Positions 1-10,234 are shown, numbered from the stretch's first letter. The stretch: 64,000 bases of DNA from Thermaerobacillus caldiproteolyticus (GCF_013761245.1 NZ_JACDUT010000001.1:248001-312000), one strand, 5' to 3'. Notes: generated by a model from the letters alone, not told the origin. Made by a program: numbers and translations.

Positions 1-381
1 CAAATCTTTTCTTGACAGAACGCCAACTAATAGCGACTCGTCATCGACGACAAACAACGTTCCGACATCTTCAAGAAACATTGTCACAATCGCATCATAT
101 ACGCTGACATTTTCATTGACTACGACCGGAATCGATTGGTAATCGCTGACTTTAATTTTTTTGATCTTGTCAGCAAGAAGTTGAGAACCTGTCTTTCCTG
201 TATAAAAATAGCCGACTCTCGGCCTTGCCTCCAAATAGCCAGCCATAGTTAAAATTGCCAAATCAGGGCGCAATGTCGCTCTTGTTAAGTTCAATTTTTC
301 GGCAATACTTTCACCCGTAATGGGACCATGATCTTTAACAATTTGCAAAATTTGCTCTTGGCGTTTATTTAGTTCTATTGT
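1..381 (-). CDS. ccpN: Transcriptional repressor CcpN, N-terminal part (cut by window edge)
   Basis: The frame encodes a helix-turn-helix (about residues 5-60, with TGESIAEKLNLTRATLRPDL) followed by the start of a CBS domain (VSVYDAIVTMFLEDVGTLFVVDD). This matches CcpN/YqzB, the ATP-responsive repressor of gluconeogenic genes in Bacillus. The C-terminal part, including the second CBS domain, lies beyond base 1. The start is unclear: the family usually begins MSTIELNKRQ, and here TIELNKRQEQ is readable from about 381. The GTG at 386-388 that should begin it is out of frame by one base, and an in-frame TGA lies at 385-387. Candidate in-frame starts are an ATA at 376-378 behind AAGGTGG, or a TTG at 346-348. 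Identity is firm and the 5' boundary is not. Confidence 0.85.
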
Positions 382-422
382 CGCTCACCACCTTACCAAA
401 TAGGCTATACTCATATGAAAAT

Positions 423-450
423 ATTATAACTTAATGAAACGTTTTGCAAA
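423..450 (-). promoter_or_regulatory. Putative sigma-A promoter for ccpN
   Basis: On the minus strand TTGCAA or TTTGCA is followed after 15-16 bases by a perfect TATAAT, about 40 bases upstream of the ccpN SD. Spacing is slightly short. Inference from the consensus only. Confidence 0.45.
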
Positions 451-478
451 GGAGAAATCGTGAAAATTCATTTTGTTC

Positions 479-510
479 AAAAAAATCAAGCCTGTTGCAT
501 AAACAGGCTT
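479..510 (-). terminator. Rho-independent terminator after recO
   Basis: Inverted repeat AAGCCTGTT/AACAGGCTT with a 5-base loop, followed on the minus strand by a T run. It lies directly after the recO stop and ends the yqfC-to-recO gene run. Confidence 0.85.
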
Positions 511-513
511 TGC

Positions 514-1272
514 TCACTGCAAATGATGTTTGAGTTGTTCCATTTGGGTTAAAAAACGCTTCGTTTTTAACATGAGTCCCGAATACTCCTCATAATAGGC
601 GGAAATGACATGGTGCAGCTCTTTTTTTGTTTCATCTTTGACAGAAATTTTCCCTAATCTCGATAGATCGAGGTAATAAAATAGCCGTAATAGTTTCACC
701 GCAGCTGGGGAAAGAGGCAAACGGTGTGGATCTTTCTGTTCACAACGATGGCAAAGAAATCCTCCTTCCTTAATGGAAAAAGAAAATTTCCCTTCCGTTC
801 GCCCGCAAACAGCACATCGATCTAATGTAGGAGGCAATCCCATGACGCTTAACATTTTCATTTCATAAATGTACATTAGAATCTCTAAATCAAGGCCATC
901 GTTCATATACTTTAGTGTTTGAAGAAGCAACTCAAACAAATAAGGATTTCTTCTCTGCTCTTCGGTCACTTTATCGGTCAACTCAACAATGTAAGAGGCA
1001 TAGGCGGTTGTAAAAATATTTTCGCGAATCGCTCGCATCGTGTCAACCACTTCCCCCTGGTGTAAAACCCCGATTCCACGACTTTTTTGAATTAAATAAT
1101 GGCCGTATGTAAACGGTTGGGTAACAGCAGAAAGGCGGCTGCTTGGCTTTTTCGCCCCGCGTGCCATTGCAGCCACCTTTCCCCATTCTCTTGTAAACAA
1201 CGTGACAATTTTGTTGGTTTCTCCGTAATCAATGGTTCGAAGCACAATGGCTTCACATTTTTCAAACAACAT
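514..1272 (-). CDS. recO: DNA repair protein RecO
   Basis: RecO mediates RecA loading and strand annealing in RecF-pathway recombination repair. The 252-residue product has the N-terminal OB-fold sequence ([31 protein letters not shown]) and a helical C domain with a four-cysteine zinc site (CAVC near residue 157 and CHRC near 178). Length is usual for the family. The ATG at 1272 was chosen over one 12 bases upstream because it gives [13 protein letters not shown] as in B. subtilis and follows GGTGGTGATA. It lies downstream of era and yqzL, the conserved Bacillus order. Confidence 0.96.
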   Translation of the reverse strand: MLFEKCEAIVLRTIDYGETNKIVTLFTREWGKVAAMARGAKKPSSRLSAVTQPFTYGHYLIQKSRGIGVLHQGEVVDTMRAIRENIFTTAYASYIVELTDKVTEEQRRNPYLFELLLQTLKYMNDGLDLEILMYIYEMKMLSVMGLPPTLDRCAVCGRTEGKFSFSIKEGGFLCHRCEQKDPHRLPLSPAAVKLLRLFYYLDLSRLGKISVKDETKKELHHVISAYYEEYSGLMLKTKRFLTQMEQLKHHLQ

Positions 1273-1298
1273 TATCACCACCAAGCTGAAAAAGCAGC

Positions 1299-1442
1299 TT
1301 AGAAAATCGGCTGATCCATTTCGCTTACTTCATTTTCTTGTTCATCGCCATTCGGTTGATATTCTCTTTCAAGCTCTTTAAAAAGGAGATATGTGTCGAT
1401 ATTCCCTGTTTGGCTAAACAGCTTCCATGTGAATTCTAGCAT
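1299..1442 (-). CDS. yqzL: YqzL family small protein
   Basis: A 47-residue [23 protein letters not shown]..., ending in an acidic tail. It matches the small YqzL family always found between era and recO in Bacillaceae. It contains an aromatic N-terminal motif ([21 protein letters not shown]). No function is established to my knowledge. The GTGTGGTTCG stretch before the ATG gives only a weak SD, so translation may depend on coupling to era. Confidence 0.85.
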   Translation of the reverse strand: MLEFTWKLFSQTGNIDTYLLFKELEREYQPNGDEQENEVSEMDQPIF

Positions 1443-1547
1443 CGAACCACACCTTTCCGCCCTTACAGCATAGCTTGTTATTCAATCTATTTATAGGTTG
1501 GTCTTGCTACGAAACGTTTATGTTACGTAAAATTTGCTAAATTTAAA

Positions 1548-2853
<1,306 letters not shown>

Positions 2854-2935
2854 TTATTTTACAATAAATTGATGAAAATTTCATCTCCCTTTACAAAAAT
2901 GTAACAGAAAAATTAGAATTTTCTCATTTCATCAC

Positions 2936-3292
2936 TTATATGATATATGGCAAAAAAATGATGATACCGATTATGACAGAGATCATTGCTCCTACTAAAA
3001 CAGCGCCAGCAGCAATATCTTTCGCCGCTTTTGCAAGCGGGTGCAGTTCTTGTGTCGTTAAATCAACGACGCGTTCTAGCGCCGTATTCACCATTTCTAA
3101 ACTAATGACCATCCCTATTGTTACCAATAAAATGAGCCATTCCGTTTTTGAAATATTGACAATGAAGGCAGTAACAATGGCGATGAAGGCAAAAAACAAA
3201 TGAACTTTCATATGCGATTCCTCTTTTATCGCCATCACGATTCCCGTCCACGCATAGGCAAAACTTTTCGCTTCGCGTTTCCAACTTCTCAT
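2936..3292 (-). CDS. dgkA: Diacylglycerol/undecaprenol kinase (DgkA type)
   Basis: Small integral membrane kinase. In Gram-positive bacteria the DgkA family phosphorylates undecaprenol, feeding the cell-wall lipid carrier pool. The 118-residue protein has three predicted membrane segments (about 33-50, 53-70, 95-115) and the active-site motif EMVNTALERVVD near residue 65. The SD is poor and the gene begins only 3 bases after the ybeY stop, so coupling is likely. Confidence 0.93.
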   Translation of the reverse strand: MRSWKREAKSFAYAWTGIVMAIKEESHMKVHLFFAFIAIVTAFIVNISKTEWLILLVTIGMVISLEMVNTALERVVDLTTQELHPLAKAAKDIAAGAVLVGAMISVIIGIIIFLPYII

Positions 3293-3295
3293 GTT

Positions 3296-3766
3296 TTATC
3301 TTGTTAACCCGTATTGCTCAAGGATTTGTTTTTGTTTTGCAAACATTTCTTTTTCTTCTTCCTCGGTTTCGTGGTCATAGCCCAATAAATGCAAAAAGCC
3401 ATGAACCGCTAAGAACCCGAGTTCGCGCATGAACGAATGCCCGTATTCTTCCGCTTGCTCTTTAGCTTTCGGGACGGAAATCACAATATCACCAAGCACA
3501 GGCGGCAAATCAGCTCCAACAATTTCAACTTCTCCATCACTCATTTCCTCAAGTGCAAAAGAAATAACATCAGTGGGCTGGTCTTTGCCGCGATAGTCGC
3601 GATTGATGACGCGAATTTGCTCATTATCAACAAAGGAAATGCTCACTTCTGCCCCCTCAGAAACTTGTTCGATCTCGGCAGCATAATTCAACAACTGTTC
3701 GATAATCTTTCGTTGTTCTTCCGTTACTTCGTTTGTTTCGTCAATAAAATCAATGTGTAATTTCAT
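3296..3766 (-). CDS. ybeY: rRNA maturation endoribonuclease YbeY
   Basis: Zinc-dependent endoribonuclease involved in 16S rRNA 3' end processing and 70S quality control. The metal motif H-x3-H-x5-H is seen as HGFLHLLGYDH near residue 125, and DVISFAL and LGDIVIS match the family. Length of 156 is usual. SD AAGGTGA is 7 bases before the ATG and lies in the end of pgpH. Confidence 0.96.
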   Translation of the reverse strand: MKLHIDFIDETNEVTEEQRKIIEQLLNYAAEIEQVSEGAEVSISFVDNEQIRVINRDYRGKDQPTDVISFALEEMSDGEVEIVGADLPPVLGDIVISVPKAKEQAEEYGHSFMRELGFLAVHGFLHLLGYDHETEEEEKEMFAKQKQILEQYGLTR

Positions 3767-3768
3767 GC

Positions 3769-5874
3769 TTATTTCACCTTTTCCTTTCGAATGTCTGGAT
3801 ATTCAATTCGCGAATGAAAGACGCCGTTGAGCGTTTCGCAAAGCGATTTAGCGACAAGCTCTAATTCCCTTAATGTAATATCACATTCATTGAATTGATT
3901 ATCTTGAAGCCGGTCAGCAATAATGCTGCGGACAAGTTTTTCAATTTTCTCTTGTGATGGATTTGCTAGCGACCGGACCGCTGCTTCGACGCTGTCAGCA
4001 ATGCTAATCACCGCTGCTTCCTTCGTTTGCGGTTTTGGTCCCGGATAACGGAATTCCTCTTCTAATACATAATCCATTTGTTGCGTCGCTTTATGATAAA
4101 AGTACTTCAACAGCGTTGTACCGTGATGCTGCTCAGCAATATCAATAATTTCTTTTGGCATTCGGTATTTTTTTAAAATAGAGACCCCATCTGTTACATG
4201 GGCAATAATAATATTTTTGCTTAATTGCGGCGATAATTGGTCATGTGGATTTCCGCCGATTTGGTTTTCAATAAAATAGCGCGGACGTTTTGTTTTTCCA
4301 ATATCATGATAATAACAAGCCACTCGAGCTAACAAGCCGTTCGCCCCAATCGCTTCACACGCTGCTTCGGCTAAATTGGCTACCATAATGCTATGGTGAT
4401 AAGTACCTGGTGCTTCCGTTAAAATTTTTCGCAGCAATGGGTGGTTAGGGTTCGAAAGTTCAATGAGCTTCATCGATGATAAAATTCCGAAGCTCGCTTC
4501 GAAAAATGGCAGCAAGCCGATAGTAAAGATCGCCGAGAAAAATCCTGAAGCAAGCGCCATTAATAAAAACATGCTCATTTCCATCATCGAATAATGGCCA
4601 TTTTTCATCAATATCATCGCTAACATGACGACAATATTGATAAACGAAACGAAAAAGCCCGCTTGCCAAATTTTTGCTTTGCGCAGCTCTTTTTGTAGAA
4701 ACAGACTTCCCGCTAAAGCGCTTGTTAACAAGTATACTGCGATGGAAGCGTGAAAGGTGCCGTTCATTCCTTCGTTAAATATCACACTCCCGCAGATCGA
4801 ATAAATAACGCTCGTCATGATGGCAAGCCGTTCGCTCAATAAAATGCGGGTAAGCATCGTTCCGAACGCAACAGGGACGAGATAGCCGGTTGAAAAGGTG
4901 TCGCTTTCCGGAAGTAAACGAATCAGCTCCATAATGATAACAGTAATAGTAAAAATCGTGACATAAATCAATAAATACGTATTCGTTTGTTGACCATCAT
5001 CGATCCACCGCGTAAAACCATAAATGATAGGAGCTATTAATAATATTACTAAAAGAAGAAGCCCGATAAAAGGTTGGATGGAGTGATCATTTTCCAACAA
5101 TCCGACAAGCTTGAGCTGATGATAAATTTCGTTCGTAATAAATTGCCCTTCCTCGACAATAATTTGCCCTTGTAAAATTTTTACCGGTTTCACTTCATCC
5201 ATTGCTTGTCTTCGCTTTTCTTCCGTAGCAGCGCGATCATAAATCACGTTTGGAATAATCGCTTCTTTTGTCAACTTCGTGACAATATCTTTTAAAGACG
5301 AGGGAAGCATCACGTATTTCAACTCATTTTGCACGCGCATTTTGGCTTTTTGCAGCTCTTCTTGTGTAATCGGCTCGTTCATAATGGAATGAACAGCTGT
5401 CACCGATGCTTCCTTTGCCACCCTTATTTCTTCACTTTTGGCAGTCAATAATCTTATCCACTCATCTTCAGATAAATACGTAAACCATTCTTGCGGCAAA
5501 CGCTCCTTTAACTTCTTTATTATTTCTGAATCGTTTTTTAACGATCCCGTCTCTTCCTGAATGTCTAAAATCGTTGTAAATAACGATGAAATTAAATCAA
5601 CACGATTTTCTGCATATTCCTTTTTTAATGTATAAACGTCTGTTACTTTCTCTGCTGCCTCTTTTTTCAGTTTTTCGGTTGTATCTTTATCTTCAATCGT
5701 AATCGGCGACCGAATCGTTTCCTTGGAAATATCAAAAGGGCGAATCGAGTATTGTTGCGGTTTCACATGATAATAAAGCACCGTAACCATAAGCAATGCC
5801 AAAAACGTAAATAAAATATAACGAATGATACGCACATGTTTCACATGCTCAAGAAAAAAACGAATCCTCTCCAA
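3769..5874 (-). CDS. pgpH: Cyclic-di-AMP phosphodiesterase PgpH (7TM-HD family)
   Basis: Membrane HD-domain hydrolase of the YqfF/PgpH family, which degrades c-di-AMP. From the N terminus: one membrane helix, an extracellular domain (about 50-270), about seven membrane helices (275-465), then a cytoplasmic HD domain with HHSIMVANLAE, CYYHDIGKTKRP and EQHHGTT. An open frame continues to a GTG at 5925, but that part lies in a terminator-like hairpin after phoH. The TTG at 5874 follows GAGGG by 8 bases and gives MERIRFFLEHVKH, so I place the start there (701 residues). Operon with phoH upstream and ybeY downstream. Confidence 0.92.
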   Translation of the reverse strand: MERIRFFLEHVKHVRIIRYILFTFLALLMVTVLYYHVKPQQYSIRPFDISKETIRSPITIEDKDTTEKLKKEAAEKVTDVYTLKKEYAENRVDLISSLFTTILDIQEETGSLKNDSEIIKKLKERLPQEWFTYLSEDEWIRLLTAKSEEIRVAKEASVTAVHSIMNEPITQEELQKAKMRVQNELKYVMLPSSLKDIVTKLTKEAIIPNVIYDRAATEEKRRQAMDEVKPVKILQGQIIVEEGQFITNEIYHQLKLVGLLENDHSIQPFIGLLLLVILLIAPIIYGFTRWIDDGQQTNTYLLIYVTIFTITVIIMELIRLLPESDTFSTGYLVPVAFGTMLTRILLSERLAIMTSVIYSICGSVIFNEGMNGTFHASIAVYLLTSALAGSLFLQKELRKAKIWQAGFFVSFINIVVMLAMILMKNGHYSMMEMSMFLLMALASGFFSAIFTIGLLPFFEASFGILSSMKLIELSNPNHPLLRKILTEAPGTYHHSIMVANLAEAACEAIGANGLLARVACYYHDIGKTKRPRYFIENQIGGNPHDQLSPQLSKNIIIAHVTDGVSILKKYRMPKEIIDIAEQHHGTTLLKYFYHKATQQMDYVLEEEFRYPGPKPQTKEAAVISIADSVEAAVRSLANPSQEKIEKLVRSIIADRLQDNQFNECDITLRELELVAKSLCETLNGVFHSRIEYPDIRKEKVK

Positions 5875-5900
5875 TTGATTTTCCCTCACTTTGCCTGCTA

Positions 5901-5934
5901 AAGAAATAGACCCATACAAAAGCACGATGGGTCT
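5901..5934 (-). terminator. Weak terminator-like hairpin between phoH and pgpH
   Basis: AGACCCAT/ATGGGTCT with an 11-base loop, followed by ATTTCTTT on the minus strand. The T run is interrupted, so partial termination or a processing site is more likely than full termination inside the operon. Confidence 0.45.
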
Positions 5935-5943
5935 TTTCTTTCT

Positions 5944-6906
5944 TTATATCCCGGCTTGATCATAGGCTTGGATAATTTTCGCGACAAGCGGATGACGAAC
6001 AACATCTGTCTGTTCCAAAAATACAAATGAAATATCACCGATAGCTGGCAGAATTTCTTTGGCTACCGCTAGCCCTGATTTGACTCCCTTCGGTAAATCG
6101 ACCTGTGAAATATCGCCGGTAATGACCATTTTGGAACCGAATCCTAATCGTGTTAAAAACATTTTCATTTGTGCTGGTGTTGTATTTTGCGCTTCGTCTA
6201 AAATGACAAACGCATCCTCTAAGGTTCGCCCACGCATATACGCAAGCGGCGCAATTTCAATCGTTCCGCGTTCCACTAGGCGTTGCGTATGCTCTGCTCC
6301 TAGCACATCATGAAGAGCATCGTAAAGCGGACGCAAATACGGATCGACTTTTTCTTTTAAATCCCCTGGCAAAAATCCCAGACTTTCTCCAGCTTCCACC
6401 GCTGGACGTGTCAAAATGATGCGCTTGACATGGCCACCTTTTAACGCATTGACGGCCATGACCACAGCCAAATACGTTTTCCCTGTTCCCGCCGGTCCAA
6501 TTCCAAACACAAGGTCATGTTTTTTAATCGCTGTCACGTATTGACGTTGTCCTAGCGTTTTAACACGAATCGGTTTTCCTTTTGCATTTTTCGTAATCTC
6601 TTCTTCATATAGCTCGATGAAATATTCAAGCGTACCGTTTTTCGCCATTTGGATCGCATACATAACATCGCGTTCGCTAATGGCAATGCCTTTGCGAATG
6701 ACGACTAATAAATGGCGCAATACGTCCTCAACGAGCTGAACGTGCTCTGGACTACCGGAGACGCTCACAAGCTCTCCTCTCGTCACAATGGAAACACCTA
6801 ACTCTTGCTCCATTCGCTTTAGATGGACATCATGAATGCCAAAAAGTGCAATCGCTTCGTTTGCATTTTCTACTTGTTGGCTAATTGTTACGAACTCTTC
6901 TGACAT
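5944..6906 (-). CDS. phoH: PhoH-like ATPase
   Basis: Cytoplasmic ATPase of the PhoH family (YlaK/PhoH2-like fold, superfamily 1 helicase-like), linked to RNA metabolism. An N-terminal KH-like segment (about 1-90) precedes Walker A GPAGTGKTYLA (about 138) and Walker B FVILDEAQN (about 232), with the sensor TGDISQ near 262. Length of 320 is typical. SD AGGAGAC lies shortly before the ATG in the end of yqfD. Confidence 0.95.
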   Translation of the reverse strand: MSEEFVTISQQVENANEAIALFGIHDVHLKRMEQELGVSIVTRGELVSVSGSPEHVQLVEDVLRHLLVVIRKGIAISERDVMYAIQMAKNGTLEYFIELYEEEITKNAKGKPIRVKTLGQRQYVTAIKKHDLVFGIGPAGTGKTYLAVVMAVNALKGGHVKRIILTRPAVEAGESLGFLPGDLKEKVDPYLRPLYDALHDVLGAEHTQRLVERGTIEIAPLAYMRGRTLEDAFVILDEAQNTTPAQMKMFLTRLGFGSKMVITGDISQVDLPKGVKSGLAVAKEILPAIGDISFVFLEQTDVVRHPLVAKIIQAYDQAGI

Positions 6907-6909
6907 CCT

Positions 6910-8097
6910 TTAGTCTCCTTGAACAATAGGTTGTGGTATAGCGATATTTTCAATCACTTGATAATGCATCTCTACTCTTACTTTACCATTCTCTTTCGCT
7001 TCATGCAAAACTTTTTCCCCTTTAATGGAAGCATCTTCCTCCAATTTCGCTTTTAATTCTTTCCGAGCAATTTCTTTTGCTTTTTGAAGCGCTTCTTCCC
7101 ACGAATAGTTTCTTGTTACCTCTTCAGTTTCCCGATAAATGACGCGCTCATAAAAGATTGGAAGTTCCCAGCGCCAAAAGCGCAGCGCTTTTTTTTGCTG
7201 GTCGATTTTATAATGTGAAAATGGCGGTTTTTTAAATCCCCAGACAGGAATCAAAATGTTTTTTATAGTAATATAATGCTTTTCTACATACTTTCCTGTC
7301 AATACATGAAATGATGCTTGTAATGGAAGGACAACGGTAGACTTGTACCATGTTTCGCCAAAAATTTTTCCGCGCGCTGGCACGAGTTTGGTTTGTCCTT
7401 CTTTCCCGATAATACCGGATACTAGAATTTGTCCTTTTTTGACATGGTCATGAACGGAAATGACTGGTTGTCCTTCTTCGACAAACATGTCCGTAATCAC
7501 TGCCTTTTTCTTCGCCACTAAATGTTGCACACCGATTCGTTTCGTCTCTTTCGGCTGCTTTTTTTCAACGACTTGAAAATAAAAAGTTGTGCCTTTTAGC
7601 TCTACACCGACCCACGTAATCGTCTCAACACGGTTCGTTAGTTTTCGCTGAATCGTTTCGGGATCGTCAATAAGAAATTGAAATGCTCCTTTTTCTACTC
7701 CCATTCGCTGTAATTCCTTCATAATTCGATATTCCGTCTCGGGTTTTGCCCCTTTAATTTGAATGTTCCATACCATGTTGGAAAGCAGGAAAACCATAAT
7801 GAAAAATAAACTTATTCCTACCATAAACCCGATATTGGAAACCATTTTTTTTAGGAAAAAAGGGAAACCGTTTTTCCCGATAAAATAAAGCTTGCATTCA
7901 CTATTTCTCACAACAGCGCGCACGTTTGGTATATCTTTCAGGAGAATGAAAAATGTCGTTATATCTTCACTATGCTTTTTCACGTCCCAAACAGTAATAC
8001 CGTTGCGTAGGCAAGCATTAATGAATCGTTCAGCACCTCTTCCCTGTACTTTGACCCTTACACTGCCTATGAACAAGCTCAACCACTGGTTTTTCAT
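6910..8097 (-). CDS. yqfD: Sporulation protein YqfD
   Basis: YqfD belongs to the stage IV sporulation family, and in B. subtilis yqfCD is mother-cell (sigma-E) expressed. The protein has one strong membrane segment (about residues 85-108) followed by an extracytoplasmic region similar to the SpoIIIAH/POTRA-like end of the family. The ATG at 8097 follows GGGAGG by 7 bases and gives MKNQWLSLFIGSVRV. An ATG 21 bases upstream overlaps the yqfC stop and has no SD. Confidence 0.93.
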   Translation of the reverse strand: MKNQWLSLFIGSVRVKVQGRGAERFINACLRNGITVWDVKKHSEDITTFFILLKDIPNVRAVVRNSECKLYFIGKNGFPFFLKKMVSNIGFMVGISLFFIMVFLLSNMVWNIQIKGAKPETEYRIMKELQRMGVEKGAFQFLIDDPETIQRKLTNRVETITWVGVELKGTTFYFQVVEKKQPKETKRIGVQHLVAKKKAVITDMFVEEGQPVISVHDHVKKGQILVSGIIGKEGQTKLVPARGKIFGETWYKSTVVLPLQASFHVLTGKYVEKHYITIKNILIPVWGFKKPPFSHYKIDQQKKALRFWRWELPIFYERVIYRETEEVTRNYSWEEALQKAKEIARKELKAKLEEDASIKGEKVLHEAKENGKVRVEMHYQVIENIAIPQPIVQGD

Positions 8098-8117
8098 CAC
8101 TTTTCCTCCCGAAAACA

Positions 8118-8402
8118 TTATTCATCTATATAAATTACTTGGTTAATTTTCCCTTGTAGTAAAATTTCTTCGGGCAAAATTGTTTTAATCACAAACTGCT
8201 CTCCGCGAACGAGAAGCTGTCCTTGTTTCAATAGCAACCGCAATTCTTTATCGCTAAACGTGAGCAAGCCGCGATGATTTTCAATATAAATATGTATTTG
8301 TCCAATCATCGTAATGCGGGGAAGGTCCATGACAATGTCAGCGGGTAGTTCCAGTTTATTTGTAAGCCAACTTCTCATGCGCTGTCGCCACTTCTTGACC
8401 AT
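8118..8402 (-). CDS. yqfC: Sporulation protein YqfC
   Basis: A 94-residue protein of the YqfC family (YabP/YqfC fold), known in Bacillus as a sigma-E regulon member paired with yqfD. Conserved features are LPADIVMDLPRITMIG and HRGLLTFSDKELRLLL. The start is abutted by a T run, and its SD (AAAGGGGG) lies in the 3' arm of a strong terminator-type hairpin. Confidence 0.93.
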   Translation of the reverse strand: MVKKWRQRMRSWLTNKLELPADIVMDLPRITMIGQIHIYIENHRGLLTFSDKELRLLLKQGQLLVRGEQFVIKTILPEEILLQGKINQVIYIDE

Positions 8403-8449
8403 AAAAAAGAACCCCCTTTCATCTCATACATATGAGAGAAAAGGGGGTT
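8403..8449 (-). terminator. Strong hairpin ending at the yqfC start, SD in its 3' arm
   Basis: Minus-strand stem AACCCCCTTT/AAAGGGGGTT continued by TCTCATA/TATGAGA with one internal mismatch pair, then CTTTTTT and the yqfC ATG. It has all features of an intrinsic terminator, yet its 3' arm is the only SD of yqfC. It probably blocks both read-through and translation of transcripts from yqeY. Confidence 0.8.
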
Positions 8450-8476
8450 GTAGCACATTTTTACAATACATCATGA
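8447..8476 (-). promoter_or_regulatory. Candidate sigma-E promoter for yqfCD
   Basis: TCATGAT and GCTACAAC are 15 bases apart, loosely like sigma-E -35 and CATACA-type -10 boxes. Initiation from it would start inside the 5' arm of the hairpin above. Match is imperfect. Confidence 0.35.
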
Positions 8477-8477
8477 T

Positions 8478-8513
8478 AAAAAAAGCTGTCTCATTAAAAT
8501 GAGACAGCTTTTT
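8478..8513 (-). terminator. Rho-independent terminator after yqeY
   Basis: 13-bp inverted repeat AAGCTGTCTCATT/AATGAGACAGCTT followed by seven T on the minus strand, overlapping the yqeY stop codon. Confidence 0.9.
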
Positions 8514-8961
8514 ATGAAGACAAATGCTGTTGGACAAGCTTGTTGACGAGAGAACCATCTGCTTTGCCCTTTACCTTTGGCATGATCGCTCCCATCACTT
8601 TGCCCATATCCGCTTTCGAAGTAGCTCCCACTTCGGCAATCGTCTCTTTCACGATTTGCGTGAGCTCTTCTTCTGTCAATTGCTTTGGCATATATAATTC
8701 AACAATTTGAATTTCTGCTTTTGTTTTTTCCACAAGGTCTGAACGACCAGCGTTTTCGAATTCTTGGAGGGAGTCTTTACGCTGTTTCAATTCGCGAGAA
8801 AGCACTGTCAGCTCTTCGTCTTCCGATAGTTGACTTTTGCCAAGCTTAATCGCTTCGTTTTGCAATGCTGCTTTCAACATCCGAATGACGGAGAGTTTTT
8901 CTTTTTCCTTGTTTTTCATCGCTTGTTTCATATCATCATTTAAACGCTCAAGAAGACCCAT
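8512..8961 (-). CDS. yqeY: GatB/YqeY domain protein
   Basis: A 149-residue YqeY family protein, resembling the C-terminal tRNA-binding tail domain of GatB. Its exact role is not established. It follows rpsU as in B. subtilis and carries family sequence ([41 protein letters not shown]). SD AGAGGGTG precedes the ATG. Confidence 0.95.
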   Translation of the reverse strand: MGLLERLNDDMKQAMKNKEKEKLSVIRMLKAALQNEAIKLGKSQLSEDEELTVLSRELKQRKDSLQEFENAGRSDLVEKTKAEIQIVELYMPKQLTEEELTQIVKETIAEVGATSKADMGKVMGAIMPKVKGKADGSLVNKLVQQHLSS

Positions 8962-8975
8962 AAATACACCCTCTT

Positions 8976-9149
8976 TTAATGCTTGCGCTTTCTAGCCGCT
9001 TCAGACTTTTTCTTACGTCTTACGCTTGGCTTTTCATAAAATTCACGCTTTCTAGCTTCTTGCAATGTGCCTGTTTTTGAAACAGCACGTTTGAAGCGAC
9101 GAAGAGCGTCTTCAAGCGACTCGTTTTTACGAACGATTGTTTTTGACAT
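8976..9149 (-). CDS. rpsU: 30S ribosomal protein S21
   Basis: The 57-residue S21, [19 protein letters not shown], with the usual basic C terminus ([14 protein letters not shown]). It sits on the 30S platform near the anti-SD region. The ATG at 9149 follows a strong GGAGGGAAGTAGG; longer in-frame starts upstream run through the promoter and are rejected. Confidence 0.98.
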   Translation of the reverse strand: MSKTIVRKNESLEDALRRFKRAVSKTGTLQEARKREFYEKPSVRRKKKSEAARKRKH

Positions 9150-9210
9150 CCTACTTCCCTCCCTCCGAACAACACCACTTACATTTATGTTACCAAATGT
9201 GTACTTGTCA

Positions 9211-9239
9211 ATTATAATATATGCAATATTGTAGGTCAA
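9211..9239 (-). promoter_or_regulatory. Sigma-A promoter of rpsU
   Basis: TTGACC, 17-base spacer and perfect TATAAT on the minus strand, about 60 bases before the rpsU start. Confidence 0.8.
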
Positions 9240-9249
9240 CTAAAAAACT

Positions 9250-9279
9250 GTCATTGTCTCTCTTCCTTGTCCATACAAT
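9250..9279 (+). promoter_or_regulatory. Sigma-E-like promoter before the Na/Pi cotransporter gene
   Basis: GTCATTGT, 14-base gap, CATACAAT. This fits the mother-cell sigma-E pattern (GTCATATT and CATACAnT) better than any sigma-A match here. It lies about 22 bases before the coding start. Confidence 0.5.
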
Positions 9280-9301
9280 ATGGTGAAAGGAGAGAGAACA
9301 A

Positions 9302-10234
9302 GTGATGCAACTATTAATATGGTTTACGGTCTATGTGGGCATTTTCTTGCTTGGTATGTTCATGATGAAATCCGGTCTTTACTCCCTTTCGGCGCAACAG
9401 TTAAAACAATGGCTATTACGCTTTACAAAAACCCCGTTGCAAGGATTTTTGACGGGAATAGTGGTTACCGCTTTGCTTCAAAGCAGTTCTGCGGTGATGG
9501 TCATTACCGTTGGCCTTGTGACAACCGGTTATTTCACGTTTCGGCAATCGATCGGAATTATTTTAGGCAGCAATATCGGTTCGACAATCACTACGGAAAT
9601 CATTACACTTGACTTAGGCAAAAGCATTATTCCGATGTTATTGCTTGGCGCGCTTCTCGTCTTTTTTGTCCGCCATCGTTTCACTCTTAGTGTAGGAATG
9701 ACAATCGTCGGGATTGCTTGTTTGTTTTTTGCGATGGACGGATTTCGTCAACTGGCCGAACCGCTATCTACCTATCCAGTGGTGAATGAATGGTTACGAA
9801 AAACAAACGACTCCGCATTACTCGGAATTGGAATCGGTACTGTTCTTACGTCGATCATTCAGTCAAGTGCGGCAACGATCGGGATTGCCATGAGCTTTCT
9901 TGTCGAACAACTGTTGACACTGCCAGCTGGCATCGCCATTCTTCTCGGCGCCAATATCGGTACATGTGTCACAGGTCTTTTAGCAAGTATCGGTTCAAGC
10001 AGAGAAGCGAAACTCACTGCGTACACTCATTTATGGTTCAATGTTATAGGCGTCACCGCTTTTTATTTTTTCATTGAACCGCTCGCTTCATTTACTAAAA
10101 CGCTCTCTGCTGCACCTGATGTACAATTGGCCCATGTAAGTGTACTGTTTAATGTAATTTGTTCTGTTGTAGCTTTGCCGTTTACTAATTGGATTGAAAA
10201 GGCAATGCTGTTTCTTCATCAAAAAGACGATTAA
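9302..10234 (+). CDS. Na/Pi cotransporter family protein (YqeW-like)
   Basis: Membrane protein of about 8 segments with the two inverted QSSSA/QSSAAT repeats typical of NptA/PhoU-type Na+/phosphate cotransporters: [12 protein letters not shown] near residue 58 and [11 protein letters not shown] near 185, each followed by GxNIG(ST/T). At 310 residues it is the short form without a PhoU domain, like B. subtilis YqeW, which sits in the same place. GTG at 9302 or ATG at 9305 both follow AAAGGAG. It lies divergent to rpsU and convergent to deoC, whose stop codon it overlaps. Confidence 0.88.
   Translation: MMQLLIWFTVYVGIFLLGMFMMKSGLYSLSAQQLKQWLLRFTKTPLQGFLTGIVVTALLQSSSAVMVITVGLVTTGYFTFRQSIGIILGSNIGSTITTEIITLDLGKSIIPMLLLGALLVFFVRHRFTLSVGMTIVGIACLFFAMDGFRQLAEPLSTYPVVNEWLRKTNDSALLGIGIGTVLTSIIQSSAATIGIAMSFLVEQLLTLPAGIAILLGANIGTCVTGLLASIGSSREAKLTAYTHLWFNVIGVTAFYFFIEPLASFTKTLSAAPDVQLAHVSVLFNVICSVVALPFTNWIEKAMLFLHQKDD

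Noticed and set aside
5875-5925. 17-residue extension of PgpH starting at GTG 5925
   Set aside because: Lies in a terminator-like hairpin, has no SD, and is not expected from the family's N terminus.
9150-9239. N-terminal extension of rpsU to 87 residues
   Set aside because: It would be read from the promoter region; S21 has 57 residues and its own strong SD.
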